Below, piece by piece: positions 22,625 through 31,913 of a stretch of DNA of 64,000 nt. The notes below the pieces were generated by a model. It was given only the letters and a program-made list of their open reading frames with translations. It was not told the origin of the DNA and did not search any database. The stretch's first letter is position 1. The number at the start of each line of letters is the position of its first letter. The translations under genes and the position numbers were made by a program. The DNA lies in NCBI GenBank assembly GCA_031258195.1, contig JAIRNF010000018.1, forward strand, positions 31,733 through 95,732. The letters run 5' to 3'. Source of the stretch: Prevotellaceae bacterium. Its GTDB lineage: Bacteria; Bacteroidota; Bacteroidia; Bacteroidales; UBA932.

Positions 22625-25618
22625 ATGTTTTCTAAAACATTACGCTACCTACTTATTGGTGTTTTGGCTATACTTGCATGCCAAGATGTTTATGGACAAA
22701 CTTCTCGGCGATATCAATCAGCTGTAGAGCTCTATAACAAAGGTTTATACGCCGATGCTCAACAGCAACTGATGCAGGCTAAAAGAGAGCTTTCTTCCAC
22801 CGATAGAACCATGCTGGCTAACATCGATTTTTACGATGTTATGTGTACTGTTCGTCTTAAGCAGGCAAACGCAAAAACACTTGCCAAACAATATCTCGAA
22901 AATTATCCCGAAAGCGGGCGAAAAAGTCAGGTTATACTTGCCGTAGCACTATCTAACTTTGATAAGGAGAGCTATAGAGAGGCTATTAGATGGTTTGCCG
23001 ATATCAACCAAAATGACCTGACTGAGAGCGAACAAGGAGAGCTCGCCTTTAAATATGGCTATAGCCTGCTTAAAACAGATAAGCTGGATAAAGCATCTGA
23101 ATTGCTAGCCCAAGTAAAAGATAGCGAAAAAAGTCGTTATGCCGATCCTGCTACCTTCTACTATGCTCACATTGCATACGAACAACAGAAGTATGCTACA
23201 GCCTTAATGCATTTCGAAAAAGTTAAAGATGTACCAGAGTTTGAAGATATTGTACCTTTCTACTTGCTGCAAATCGCTTTTTACCAAAAAGAGTACGATA
23301 AGGTAATTATTGAAGGACAAAAAATATATAAAAACGCTTCGGACGTTAGAGCTATAGAAATCGCCCGTATGATGGCAGAATCGTATGTTCATAAAAAGGA
23401 CTATAAAGCCGCGTTAGAGTGGTTCGAAAAATACGAAAAGCAGCTGAAAAACCCTATGCCTCCAGCGGATAGCTACTTAATGGCACTTACTTACTTTGAG
23501 CTACAGCGATTTAAAGAGGCTTTTGTTTTACTTGCCAAACAAACAATTACTAAAGATGAACTAGGTCAAAACATAGCTTATCTGTTGGGTGCTTCTTATA
23601 TTAATACCAACGAAAAACAAAAGGCTCTCAATGCATTCGAAAGGGCTTATACCATAAATGCTAACAAAGAACTGGCCGTTGACGCGGAGTTGAACTACGC
23701 CAAGCTGATGTTCGACTTAAATAATGATATAAAGCCGCTAGCCGCTTTTGCAGAAAAGCACCCCGAAAGTACGCAGCAAGGCGAAATTCGCAGCATACTA
23801 CTGAATGTTTACATAAGTGAAAAAAGATTTCAGGAAGTGATAAAGTTGGTTCAAAACGTTGTAAGTCCTACCGATTCCGACTATGCCAACCTGCAACGGG
23901 CAGCCTACTATAATGGCTTAGAGCTATACCAAAACGGTAAATATGTTGAAGCCAGCAAAAATTTTACGCTCTCGTTAGATCACTCTTCTTACGATGCATC
24001 GCTGTCGGCGCTGGCTAAATACTGGCAGGCAGAAACCGATTACCGTATGGGTAATTACGTAAAAGCACGTAGAGATTTGTCCGAGTACCTTAATACTGCC
24101 GGATCTTTCAGCAATACTATGGAGTATAAAATGGCCCACTATACCCTTGGCTATAGCTATTTTAAAGAAGAAGACTATGATAATGCCATTACATGGTTCC
24201 GTAAGTTCACCGGATTTTCGGGCTTGTCAAAATCGCCCTTTGTTGCTGATGCATACAACCGTATAGGCGATTGCTATTTTACTCAACGTGAGTTTAGCGA
24301 GGCTAGCAAAAACTACGAAAAAGCATACAATTTAAACTTAGCATCGCCCGACTATTCTTTATTCCAAAACGGTATGGCACAAGGTATGGCTGGCAATAAG
24401 TCTAAGAAAACCGATATCATGAAAAGGCTTATCTCTCAGTATAAAGATTCTCCTTACATTCCGGCTGCATGGTACGAGTTAGGTCGCATCAGCATGGATG
24501 GCTCTCAGTATGCCGAGGCTACAAAATCGTTTGATGTTATTATAAAAGACTATAAGCAATCGGCTTACTATCCAAAAGCATTGGTTGAATTGGGGCTAAT
24601 TGAGCTGAACCTTGACAACGAGGATAAAGCATTGGCTTACTATCAGCAAGTTGTAGAGCAATTTCCTAATATACCCGAAGCGCAAAGCGCCTTATTAGGT
24701 ATTAAAAACATCCATATGGATAGAGGTACCATAAGTGATTATTTTGCTTATTCTGCCGGATTAAGCGGAAATACGGCTGAAACAGAGGTGGAAAAAGATT
24801 CGTTGATTTTTGCTTCGGCAGAGCGCCTATACTTACAGGGAGATTGCGAGCGTGCTGTTACAGCATTAAAGAGTTATTTACAGTTTTCCGACACAGAGCA
24901 TTCTTTGGCTGCCAGCTACTACTTGGGGGATTGTCTGAATAAAGATAAAAAATATGAAGAGAGCCTCGAACCTCTCGCCTATGTGATTGATCAACCTCAA
25001 AATGAATTTACAAATGATGCTTTGAACAGGTATGCTCAGGCAACATGGGAGCTACAGGACTATAACAACGCAGCTAAAACATTCGGTCGAATAGCACAAG
25101 AGTTTAAGGACGAAAAACAAGCTACCGACGGAGCAATATGGGCTATGCGCAGCTACTATCTGGCGGAGAACTTCCCTTCTACTATTAATGCGGCAGCTCA
25201 ACTTTTAGCTATTGAGAAGCTTGATGCAGGCATTATTCGTGAGGCTAACTATACTAAGGCTAAATCGCTGCAAAAAATAGGACAAGAAAATGAAGCGTTA
25301 AAGCTGTACGAAGCTCTATCTAAGGACACTAAGAATGCAGAAGGCGCAGAAGCCACCTATATTATTATAAAAGCATTATTCGATAATAAAGAGTATGATA
25401 AGGTGGAAAAAGAGGTTGTGCGATTCTCTGAAAGTAAAACACCTTATATGAGCTGGCTTGCCCGCAGCTTCGCCCTATTAGGAGATGTATATGTTGAACG
25501 CGAAAACTATTTTCAAGCCCGTGAAACTTATAAAAGTATTCTGGGCGGCTATAGCAATAAGGAAGACGGCATTTTAGACGAAGTACAAGAGCGTATAAAT
25601 GCTATAGAAGGTAAATAA
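22625..25618 (+). CDS. Exported TPR repeat protein (about 1000 residues)
   Basis: A 997-residue protein beginning with a signal peptide that ends near VYGQ. The rest is a long run of tetratricopeptide repeats; typical units are YNKGLYADAQQQLMQAK, YGYSLLKTDKLDKASELLAQ, YNRIGDCYFTQREFSEASKN and YELGRISMDGSQYAEATKSF. A long TPR solenoid in the periplasm implies a scaffold or assembly role. The next gene, 24 bases downstream, encodes an outer-membrane barrel, and I recall this pairing from other Bacteroidetes genomes, so the two probably act together at the outer membrane. No specific function is established that I can cite. Confidence 0.88.
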   Translation: MFSKTLRYLLIGVLAILACQDVYGQTSRRYQSAVELYNKGLYADAQQQLMQAKRELSSTDRTMLANIDFYDVMCTVRLKQANAKTLAKQYLENYPESGRKSQVILAVALSNFDKESYREAIRWFADINQNDLTESEQGELAFKYGYSLLKTDKLDKASELLAQVKDSEKSRYADPATFYYAHIAYEQQKYATALMHFEKVKDVPEFEDIVPFYLLQIAFYQKEYDKVIIEGQKIYKNASDVRAIEIARMMAESYVHKKDYKAALEWFEKYEKQLKNPMPPADSYLMALTYFELQRFKEAFVLLAKQTITKDELGQNIAYLLGASYINTNEKQKALNAFERAYTINANKELAVDAELNYAKLMFDLNNDIKPLAAFAEKHPESTQQGEIRSILLNVYISEKRFQEVIKLVQNVVSPTDSDYANLQRAAYYNGLELYQNGKYVEASKNFTLSLDHSSYDASLSALAKYWQAETDYRMGNYVKARRDLSEYLNTAGSFSNTMEYKMAHYTLGYSYFKEEDYDNAITWFRKFTGFSGLSKSPFVADAYNRIGDCYFTQREFSEASKNYEKAYNLNLASPDYSLFQNGMAQGMAGNKSKKTDIMKRLISQYKDSPYIPAAWYELGRISMDGSQYAEATKSFDVIIKDYKQSAYYPKALVELGLIELNLDNEDKALAYYQQVVEQFPNIPEAQSALLGIKNIHMDRGTISDYFAYSAGLSGNTAETEVEKDSLIFASAERLYLQGDCERAVTALKSYLQFSDTEHSLAASYYLGDCLNKDKKYEESLEPLAYVIDQPQNEFTNDALNRYAQATWELQDYNNAAKTFGRIAQEFKDEKQATDGAIWAMRSYYLAENFPSTINAAAQLLAIEKLDAGIIREANYTKAKSLQKIGQENEALKLYEALSKDTKNAEGAEATYIIIKALFDNKEYDKVEKEVVRFSESKTPYMSWLARSFALLGDVYVERENYFQARETYKSILGGYSNKEDGILDEVQERINAIEGK

Positions 25619-25642
25619 TTAAATGTAACTAAAGATAATACT

Positions 25643-27403
25643 ATGATAAAGTTGAGAACTTACTTCCTATTATCTGCCATATTGCTTCCGCAAATAGGAG
25701 CAGTTGCACAGCCAAGACCTATAAACAAAGAGGTTGAGGTTAAACGTCCCTATGACCCCAGCGTGGTTGATGCTCAAAAGATTTGGTTCGACCCCACTAT
25801 AAATGTCGATTCGTTGAAAGCAAAAGATCCTATTCGATACAGCGTAATGCCACAAAGCATTTCAAGCGATTTTGGTCTTAATCCTATCGCATCAGCAACT
25901 TTCATTGAGAATAACAGAGGTAACAGCGGATTAGGCTATGTAAGGGTTGGAGCCGGTTATCTACCATCTACCCTTGCCGATTTTTATATCAGCAATAATA
26001 ATGCTAGCACCGTATTGTTGGGATTATATGCCAATCACCGCGGGTTCTGGGGCGATATAGAGCTGGATAACGGAAACATGAAAAAAGATGTAAATGCCGA
26101 TAATATGTCTAACGATATCGGTGCTTTTATTAAGGTTCCGTTCTCTTCTGCTATACTCTCGATAAATGCCGACTATTCGGGCAAGCGTTTTCGTTTTTAC
26201 GGATATGACCCCAGCTGGTTTGCCGGATCACAAGAACCTTATAAAAAAGACAGCGTTCGTCAAACATTTAACTTGTATAATATAAATGTCCAAGTAGAAT
26301 CTGCAACATCCGGAGGCGACCGCTTTGACTATGGTGGAGGATTCTCGGTTCAACGTTTTACCGATCGTTTTGACATGGGCGAAACAGCATTTATGGGCTG
26401 GGCTATGCTCGGTAAACATTGGGATGGAATGCATAATCTATCGGGAACGATAAGGGTTGCCAACTATAACAGAAATAATAAGCTGGATAACTTTGGGTCG
26501 AATACGCTGCTGTACGTACAACCATCGTACACCTATACAAACGGCGATTTTACAGGCAAGCTGGGCTTATCGTTTGTAGGAGACCAATACGATGGAGATA
26601 GCGACAGCAAGGTATATCCTGCTCTTATGGCATCGTATCGTCTTGCAGACTTCTTTATTCCATCCGTTGAAATTAGAGGCGATACAGAGGTTAACAGCTA
26701 CCGTAAGCTGGCATACGATTGCAACTACGTAAGACCAGGGTTAGACAACAGCTTAAATTATATCCCTGTAACTCAAAAGTTCAGAAATACATACAGGGAT
26801 TTTGTAGCGCAATTTTCTGTAAAAGGAGATATAGGTTCTATGGCATCTTATAATTTTTACGTTTCGTACTCTAAAATCGACAACCTGCCGTTCTTTATTA
26901 ATGAAGATTTATTTACGCCGCTTCCTCCCCTTTTTATACCTCTGTTTACCAACAATTTAGGCGTGATATATGATGATGGCAATTTAGTAAATGTTGGTGG
27001 AGAGCTTAGGTTGGATACCAAATCTTTTAGCCTTTACGCAAAAGCAGTTTATAATAAGTACGACATGGATAACTTAACCTATGCCGTTCATCGTCCAAAA
27101 TTTGAAACAGATATTAGAGCCTCTCTAAAGCTAGATAATTTTATAATATCGGCAAATCTGAATATGGGATTCAAGAGATACTATATTCGAACACTTGGCG
27201 CGCAAATCTCATTGGTTCCAGACTATCACTACCACGAGCTAGGCGACATAATTAACTTAAGCGGAAGCGTTGAGTATTTTATTACCGATAAATTCTCTGT
27301 ATTCGGAAACATAAATAACCTTTTAAATAAGAAATATGAAGTATTCCATCAGCATCGTGTACCCGGTATGATGTTATCTGGCGGGATTACCTTCCGCTTT
27401 TAA
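25643..27403 (+). CDS. Outer-membrane beta-barrel protein (TonB-receptor-like barrel without plug)
   Basis: A 586-residue exported protein (signal peptide about 1-22, ending GAVAQ). It lacks the N-terminal plug motifs of TonB-dependent receptors but has alternating aromatic beta-strands throughout and a C-terminus typical of such barrels: NINNLLNKKYEVFHQHRVPG followed by the final strand ending in Phe (GITFRF). It is cotranscribed with the large TPR protein upstream. It may be a channel or an assembly platform whose periplasmic partner is the TPR protein. That role is inference; only barrel architecture and location are read from the sequence. Confidence 0.85.
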   Translation: MIKLRTYFLLSAILLPQIGAVAQPRPINKEVEVKRPYDPSVVDAQKIWFDPTINVDSLKAKDPIRYSVMPQSISSDFGLNPIASATFIENNRGNSGLGYVRVGAGYLPSTLADFYISNNNASTVLLGLYANHRGFWGDIELDNGNMKKDVNADNMSNDIGAFIKVPFSSAILSINADYSGKRFRFYGYDPSWFAGSQEPYKKDSVRQTFNLYNINVQVESATSGGDRFDYGGGFSVQRFTDRFDMGETAFMGWAMLGKHWDGMHNLSGTIRVANYNRNNKLDNFGSNTLLYVQPSYTYTNGDFTGKLGLSFVGDQYDGDSDSKVYPALMASYRLADFFIPSVEIRGDTEVNSYRKLAYDCNYVRPGLDNSLNYIPVTQKFRNTYRDFVAQFSVKGDIGSMASYNFYVSYSKIDNLPFFINEDLFTPLPPLFIPLFTNNLGVIYDDGNLVNVGGELRLDTKSFSLYAKAVYNKYDMDNLTYAVHRPKFETDIRASLKLDNFIISANLNMGFKRYYIRTLGAQISLVPDYHYHELGDIINLSGSVEYFITDKFSVFGNINNLLNKKYEVFHQHRVPGMMLSGGITFRF

Positions 27404-27407
27404 AATG

Positions 27408-27439
27408 AAAAAATGCTAGCTGTAGGGTTAGCATTTTTT
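27408..27439 (+). terminator. Terminator or attenuator between barrel and TlpA genes
   Basis: AAAAAATGCTA (27408-27418) and TAGCATTTTTT (27429-27439) are exactly complementary, with a T-run at the 3' end. It lies only 14 bases before the TlpA-like gene start, so read-through may set that gene's level. Confidence 0.75.
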
Positions 27440-27452
27440 AAATAGCTATGAT

Positions 27453-28655
27453 ATGAAAAAGATTGTATGCATACTTATTGCACTTATAGTATTATCAGGT
27501 TGTGGAGAAGTTCCTAAAAACCTAGCTAACGGTAAGTGGAGAGGTGTATTTTTTACCCCTGATAATATTGAGATACCGTTTCTTTTCGAAGTTAGCGGCA
27601 CTCGTTTTGTAATGTTGATAAACGGAGAGGAGCGGATTAGTTTACCGGAAGCCACCTACCGTAACGATTCTATCTTTATTCCTATCCCTGCTTATGATGC
27701 TATACTTGAAGCAAAGATAATCTCAGAAGAAGAAATTCGTGGTAATCAGATAAAATTATACTCTGGTAGTCAAACTCCGTTTAAAGCCATAAGAACATCC
27801 GCCCCCAGATTTATTAGCAATGGAGAATATCCTAAAATGTTTTTAACAGGTCAATGGCAAATTATCGTTCCCGAAAACGACTCGGCAAAACAGGTTGGGA
27901 TATTTACTCAAAAAGACAGTTATGTAACAGGCTCCATCCTTACATCAACAGGAGATTATCGATACTTAGAAGGAGCTGTACAGGGTAAAAAGTTCTATCT
28001 TTCTACCTTTGGAGGACTAACCCCATATTTAGTTAAAGGCGAATTTACTAATGCAAATAGTTTTACTGCCGAATTTATTACACCCAGTGGCGGCTATAAG
28101 TTTGATGGCATGCGAAATGATAACGCTATTCTACCCGACGCATATTCTACAACATCGCTCAACCAAGGATATTCGAAGCTGAACTTCTCTCTTCCTAATC
28201 TTGAAGGTAAAACGATATCTATCAATGATTCAAAATATACAGACAAGGTAGTTGTAGTATCAATACTAGGCAGCTGGTGTCCCAACTGCTTAGACGAAGC
28301 GGCGTTTCTTGCCCCTTGGTATAAGGAAAATAAAGATAGAGGTGTAGAGGTTATCGGGCTTGCCTTTGAACGAAAAGATGATTTTGAGTACGCGCAACAG
28401 CGGCTGACCCAATTTAAAAATAAATATCAGATTGAATACGAGATTCTGTTTGCCGGAAAAGTTGGTAAAGAAGCCGCACAAAAAGCATTGCCGGAGCTAG
28501 AAAAAATACCGTCTTACCCTACCACAATATTCCTTGATAAAAATGGGGTAGTTAGAAAAATACATTCCGGATTTAACGGACCTGCTACAGGTAAGTACTA
28601 CGAAGAGTTTAAAGAAGAATTCAATAGAACGATTAACGAGCTACTGCAAGAATAG
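27453..28655 (+). CDS. TlpA-family thioredoxin-like lipoprotein
   Basis: A 400-residue protein with a lipoprotein signal (MKKIVCILIALIVLSGCG). Residues 25-240 form a beta-rich N-terminal domain of unknown type. The C-terminal part (about 245-390) is a thioredoxin fold with the redox pair WCPNC (Cys276 and Cys279) in SILGSWCPNCLDEAAFL, then the cis-Pro region KIPSYPTTIFLDKNG. Such proteins reduce or exchange disulfides in the periplasm. It follows the TPR/barrel pair in the same direction and is followed by a PP-loop gene 25 bases later. Confidence 0.9.
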   Translation: MKKIVCILIALIVLSGCGEVPKNLANGKWRGVFFTPDNIEIPFLFEVSGTRFVMLINGEERISLPEATYRNDSIFIPIPAYDAILEAKIISEEEIRGNQIKLYSGSQTPFKAIRTSAPRFISNGEYPKMFLTGQWQIIVPENDSAKQVGIFTQKDSYVTGSILTSTGDYRYLEGAVQGKKFYLSTFGGLTPYLVKGEFTNANSFTAEFITPSGGYKFDGMRNDNAILPDAYSTTSLNQGYSKLNFSLPNLEGKTISINDSKYTDKVVVVSILGSWCPNCLDEAAFLAPWYKENKDRGVEVIGLAFERKDDFEYAQQRLTQFKNKYQIEYEILFAGKVGKEAAQKALPELEKIPSYPTTIFLDKNGVVRKIHSGFNGPATGKYYEEFKEEFNRTINELLQE

Positions 28656-28680
28656 CAAACCTGTTGTTTTTATAAAAAGC

Positions 28681-29382
28681 ATGAAGAAGAAAGCGGTATT
28701 TAACTGGAGTGGAGGTAAAGACTCTGCTTTAGCGTTATATAAAGTATTAAGCAATAATGAGTATGAATTAATATCGCTGTTAACTACGGTTAGCCAAGAC
28801 ACTCAGCAATCATCCATGCACCTTATCCCTACAGCTGTTTTAGAAGCGCAAGCAGCAAGTATAGGTTTTCCGCTGTATAAAGTAATGTTGCCAGCTAAAG
28901 AGCCGCAAGGATACGAAGAAGAAATGCGTAAGGTTGTATCGCATTTTAAAGAATACGGCGTTACACATTTTATCTTTGGCGATATCTTTTTGCATGATGT
29001 AAAAAGATATAAAGAAAACCAACTGGCACCATATGGTATAGAAGTGGTAGAACCGTTATGGAACAAAACTTCTAAAGAAATAATAGAAGAATTCTTATGC
29101 TCAGAAATACGGACTAAGATAGTCGTAACCCAAGCGGATAAGCTCGATAAATCGTTTGTAGGCAAAGATATTGACCGCGAGCTAATAGCCAGACTTCCTT
29201 CAAACGTTGATCCATGCGGAGAAGAAGGCGAATACCATACGCTGGTTTACGATGGTCCTATTTTTAAAAACCCTGTAAAATTTCACCTAAAAGAACCAAA
29301 AGAGCTGATTTATAATGTAAAAATGGATACAGGAGAGATGCAAACATTTAAATACTGGCATACGCCTATTATTCCTCAATAA
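28681..29382 (+). CDS. Dph6-related ATP pyrophosphatase (diphthine--ammonia ligase family)
   Basis: A 233-residue PP-loop enzyme. The adenylation motif is NWSGGKDSALALYK at the N-terminus, and the family motifs FGDIFLHDVKRYKE and DPCGEEGEYHTLVYDGP are present. In archaea and eukaryotes Dph6 amidates diphthine on elongation factor 2; bacteria lack diphthamide, so the bacterial protein must amidate or adenylate something else. The substrate is unknown. It is the last gene of a plus-strand group ending at a convergent terminator. Confidence 0.88.
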   Translation: MKKKAVFNWSGGKDSALALYKVLSNNEYELISLLTTVSQDTQQSSMHLIPTAVLEAQAASIGFPLYKVMLPAKEPQGYEEEMRKVVSHFKEYGVTHFIFGDIFLHDVKRYKENQLAPYGIEVVEPLWNKTSKEIIEEFLCSEIRTKIVVTQADKLDKSFVGKDIDRELIARLPSNVDPCGEEGEYHTLVYDGPIFKNPVKFHLKEPKELIYNVKMDTGEMQTFKYWHTPIIPQ

Positions 29383-29408
29383 TTTTACGGGCTAAAGAAT
29401 AACAAAAA

Positions 29409-29440
29409 AGATGGGGCAACTTAAACCGCCTCATCTCTTT
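29409..29440. terminator. Convergent terminator
   Basis: GATGGGGC and GCCTCATC pair (one G-T) around a short loop, flanked by A-rich sequence on the left and T-rich on the right. It lies between the PP-loop gene and the convergent hypothetical gene. Confidence 0.65.
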
Positions 29441-29463
29441 CGCCTTTATAATAGATAAGCTTA

Positions 29464-30063
29464 CTATTTTAACTTCAGCTGCTTAATAAAGAATTTTGCA
29501 AGTTCCCTTCCTGCCTTTGCATACGACTCTTGTAAGCGATACCCTGTATCAAAGTCTGTACCCCAAAAGCTGTTTGCAGAAGAGTTTGTTATTGAGACAC
29601 TAGCCGCCTCTTCTTCAGTTTCTTTATTTATAAACGTACATGTCATACTTACCGAAGCATTTCTACGTGTAACTCCCACATTAAAGCCAGGCTCCGAAAA
29701 ATGAGTATTGACTAACATAATGTAGCCTCCGTCCTCTCCAATCGTTGGTCCGTTTTTAGCTCCGATACGCTCATTAAACAGTTCAATAAATTTAGGCTGA
29801 AAACGGCTTTCCCTATCATTTACCCAAGCCTGATACCATTGATATCCTCGTCCTTTTTCCTTTTTATTATAGTCTTCGATTTTATCTTTTACATAATCGG
29901 TTTCACGCATACTACCTACCTGCATACCTTCATATGTAAATTCTGCCGTAATAGTCTTTTCATTTTTTAGAAAATCTATTGAGCCTGATGTAACTTTTAT
30001 TTTTTGGGAGAATACTGCTAGCGACATTAAAACAAAAAAGATAGTTAATGGTGTTTTTTTCAT
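29464..30063 (-). CDS. Hypothetical exported protein
   Basis: A 199-residue protein with a signal peptide (about 1-19, ending AVFSQ). I do not recognise a named family. The mature part starts with beta-strands (KIKVTSGSIDFLKNEKTITA), has a charged helix (DKIEDYNKKEKGRGYQWYQA), and contains PTIGEDGGYIMLVNTHFSEP with VGVTRRNASVSM, suggesting a beta-sandwich. It ends in a basic helix. Its gene precedes the alanine-type symporter in the opposite sense of transcription order (downstream on the minus strand, 35 bases after it), so the two may share a transcript. Confidence 0.75.
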   Translation of the reverse strand: MKKTPLTIFFVLMSLAVFSQKIKVTSGSIDFLKNEKTITAEFTYEGMQVGSMRETDYVKDKIEDYNKKEKGRGYQWYQAWVNDRESRFQPKFIELFNERIGAKNGPTIGEDGGYIMLVNTHFSEPGFNVGVTRRNASVSMTCTFINKETEEEAASVSITNSSANSFWGTDFDTGYRLQESYAKAGRELAKFFIKQLKLK

Positions 30064-30098
30064 AAATAGTAGTTTAAAGGTTATATATATTGTTATGG

Positions 30099-31763
30099 CT
30101 ATATCTTTTCGTTAGGATGCTCTTCATTAAAATTCTTTCTATAATCTCTTTCCATCTTTTTCATTTCTCTTGAAAGGTAAAGAATACCGAATAAGTTAGG
30201 TAGCGTCATCAACGCAACGGTTATACCGGAAAAGTTCCAGATAATTGTAGTGTCTGTAAATGATGCTACAAAGAAAGTAATACAGAAAAATATACGGAAC
30301 GGCATTACCCATTTATTCCCCGCCAGATAGGTTACAGCCCTATCACCATAGTACGACCATGCAATAGCAGTAGAGAACGCGAATAAAAGTAAGCCAAAGG
30401 TTACGATATACTTACCCCAATCGCCAAAGAAGCTACGGGTAAATGCAATAGTGCTTAACGGTGCGCTATGCAATAACGATTCTCCTGTTATCCTTACGCT
30501 TGTATTAACTTTGCCCTGCCGTACAGCGATATGACCATTATATAGCTCATTATCTACCCAAAATTGTACATTTTCTGCTAACGATCTGTTATGCAAAATT
30601 GAAACATCCGCACCAGGTTTTCCATCGATAATTTCCAGTTCTCCGGTAAACAAAGGAAGCGTATTTGTTCCGCTAACATGTTCGCCCAACATCTGAATGT
30701 GCTTTTCGTTATTTCCATCGTATAGCTGCTCTAGCACCTGCATATCGGTAAGCTGAAAAACGTTGTCGTACTTCTCGTTCCATACACCCGAAGATAGTAA
30801 TGCAACACCTGTAAGAAAGCAAATAATTATAGTATCGATAAACGGTTCGAGAATAGAAACCATTCCTTCTGATACAGGCTCTTTAGTACGTGCAGCAGCG
30901 TGTGCAATCGGCGAAGAACCCTGCCCTGCTTCGTTAGAGAAAAGTCCTCTATTGACACCTCTATTCAGCGCAAATGCAACGGTTGCTCCAAGGAAGCCAC
31001 CTGTAGCCGCTGTACCGGAAAATACATTAGTAAAGATTGATGCTACGGCAGGTAAAAAATTATCATAGTTATATAGAATAACACAAAGCACCCCAATAAA
31101 ATAAACAACTGCCATAAACGGGACCAATAGCGATGTTACTTTTGCTATACGCTTAATTCCTCCAACAATAATAAGGGCTAATAGTATCGACAGCACAAGT
31201 CCTGTAATCATATGATCTAAACCAAACGTTTGGTGCATAGAGTTGGCAATACTATTTACCTGCGGAAGGCTACCCGTACCGAAGGCTGAGAAAATGGTTG
31301 CAACAGCAAAGAAAGCAGCCAGCCATGGCATCTTTAATCGGTTCTTCATGTAGTACATTGGTCCTCCGGAAACTGTACCATCTGACGTGAACTCTCTATA
31401 TTTATGGGATAAGCTAACTTCTACAAACTTTGTAGTCATACCGAAAAACGCTGTAACCATCATCCAAAAAAGCGCCGATGGACCGCCTAAATGAATAGCT
31501 AATGCTACCCCAGCAATATTCCCGGTGCCAACCGTACCGGATAAAGCTGTTGCTAGCGACTGAAAGTGCGAAGTGTCACCTCTATCGCCCTTTTTATCGT
31601 ACTTTCCCATCATGACGCGACCGGCATGACGGAAATATCGGATTTGAGGAAAACGAAGGTAAATTGTGAAGAAAAGACCAGTACCCACAAGCGCAAATAC
31701 AAACCACTGAGAACTACCGATAAACGAATCGATGTAACGTAAAAAATCGTTGAATGCTTCCAT
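30099..31763 (-). CDS. Alanine/amino acid:cation symporter (AGCS family)
   Basis: A 554-residue sodium-coupled transporter. Family signatures are seen: [49 protein letters not shown] and [20 protein letters not shown]. Typical members have 440-480 residues; here a soluble insert of about 115 residues (roughly 325-440) separates the eighth and ninth helices, in a region facing outside in most models. The C-terminal helices ([13 protein letters not shown]) follow normally. The substrate is probably alanine, glycine or D-alanine. The insert is predicted to be beta-rich with no known motif. Confidence 0.93.
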   Translation of the reverse strand: MEAFNDFLRYIDSFIGSSQWFVFALVGTGLFFTIYLRFPQIRYFRHAGRVMMGKYDKKGDRGDTSHFQSLATALSGTVGTGNIAGVALAIHLGGPSALFWMMVTAFFGMTTKFVEVSLSHKYREFTSDGTVSGGPMYYMKNRLKMPWLAAFFAVATIFSAFGTGSLPQVNSIANSMHQTFGLDHMITGLVLSILLALIIVGGIKRIAKVTSLLVPFMAVVYFIGVLCVILYNYDNFLPAVASIFTNVFSGTAATGGFLGATVAFALNRGVNRGLFSNEAGQGSSPIAHAAARTKEPVSEGMVSILEPFIDTIIICFLTGVALLSSGVWNEKYDNVFQLTDMQVLEQLYDGNNEKHIQMLGEHVSGTNTLPLFTGELEIIDGKPGADVSILHNRSLAENVQFWVDNELYNGHIAVRQGKVNTSVRITGESLLHSAPLSTIAFTRSFFGDWGKYIVTFGLLLFAFSTAIAWSYYGDRAVTYLAGNKWVMPFRIFFCITFFVASFTDTTIIWNFSGITVALMTLPNLFGILYLSREMKKMERDYRKNFNEEHPNEKI

Positions 31764-31859
31764 AGCTGAAGGTTAAGTTTTAGGTTTGGTAGGCAAGATA
31801 CATTTTTTAGCCGTTAGTAGTATAAGAGAAGTGCGTTTTTTACGATAAATAATTATGCC

Positions 31860-31886
31860 GTCATTCCTCGCTACGCTCGGAATGAC
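31860..31886. repeat. Intergenic palindromic repeat, copy 7 (short form)
   Basis: GTCATTCC (31860-31867) and GGAATGAC (31879-31886) pair around TCGCTACGCTC. This is a half-length derivative of the repeat family, as if one arm had been deleted. Confidence 0.8.
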
Positions 31887-31913
31887 GCGTGTCTATAAAT
31901 CGGGCTTAATTGG

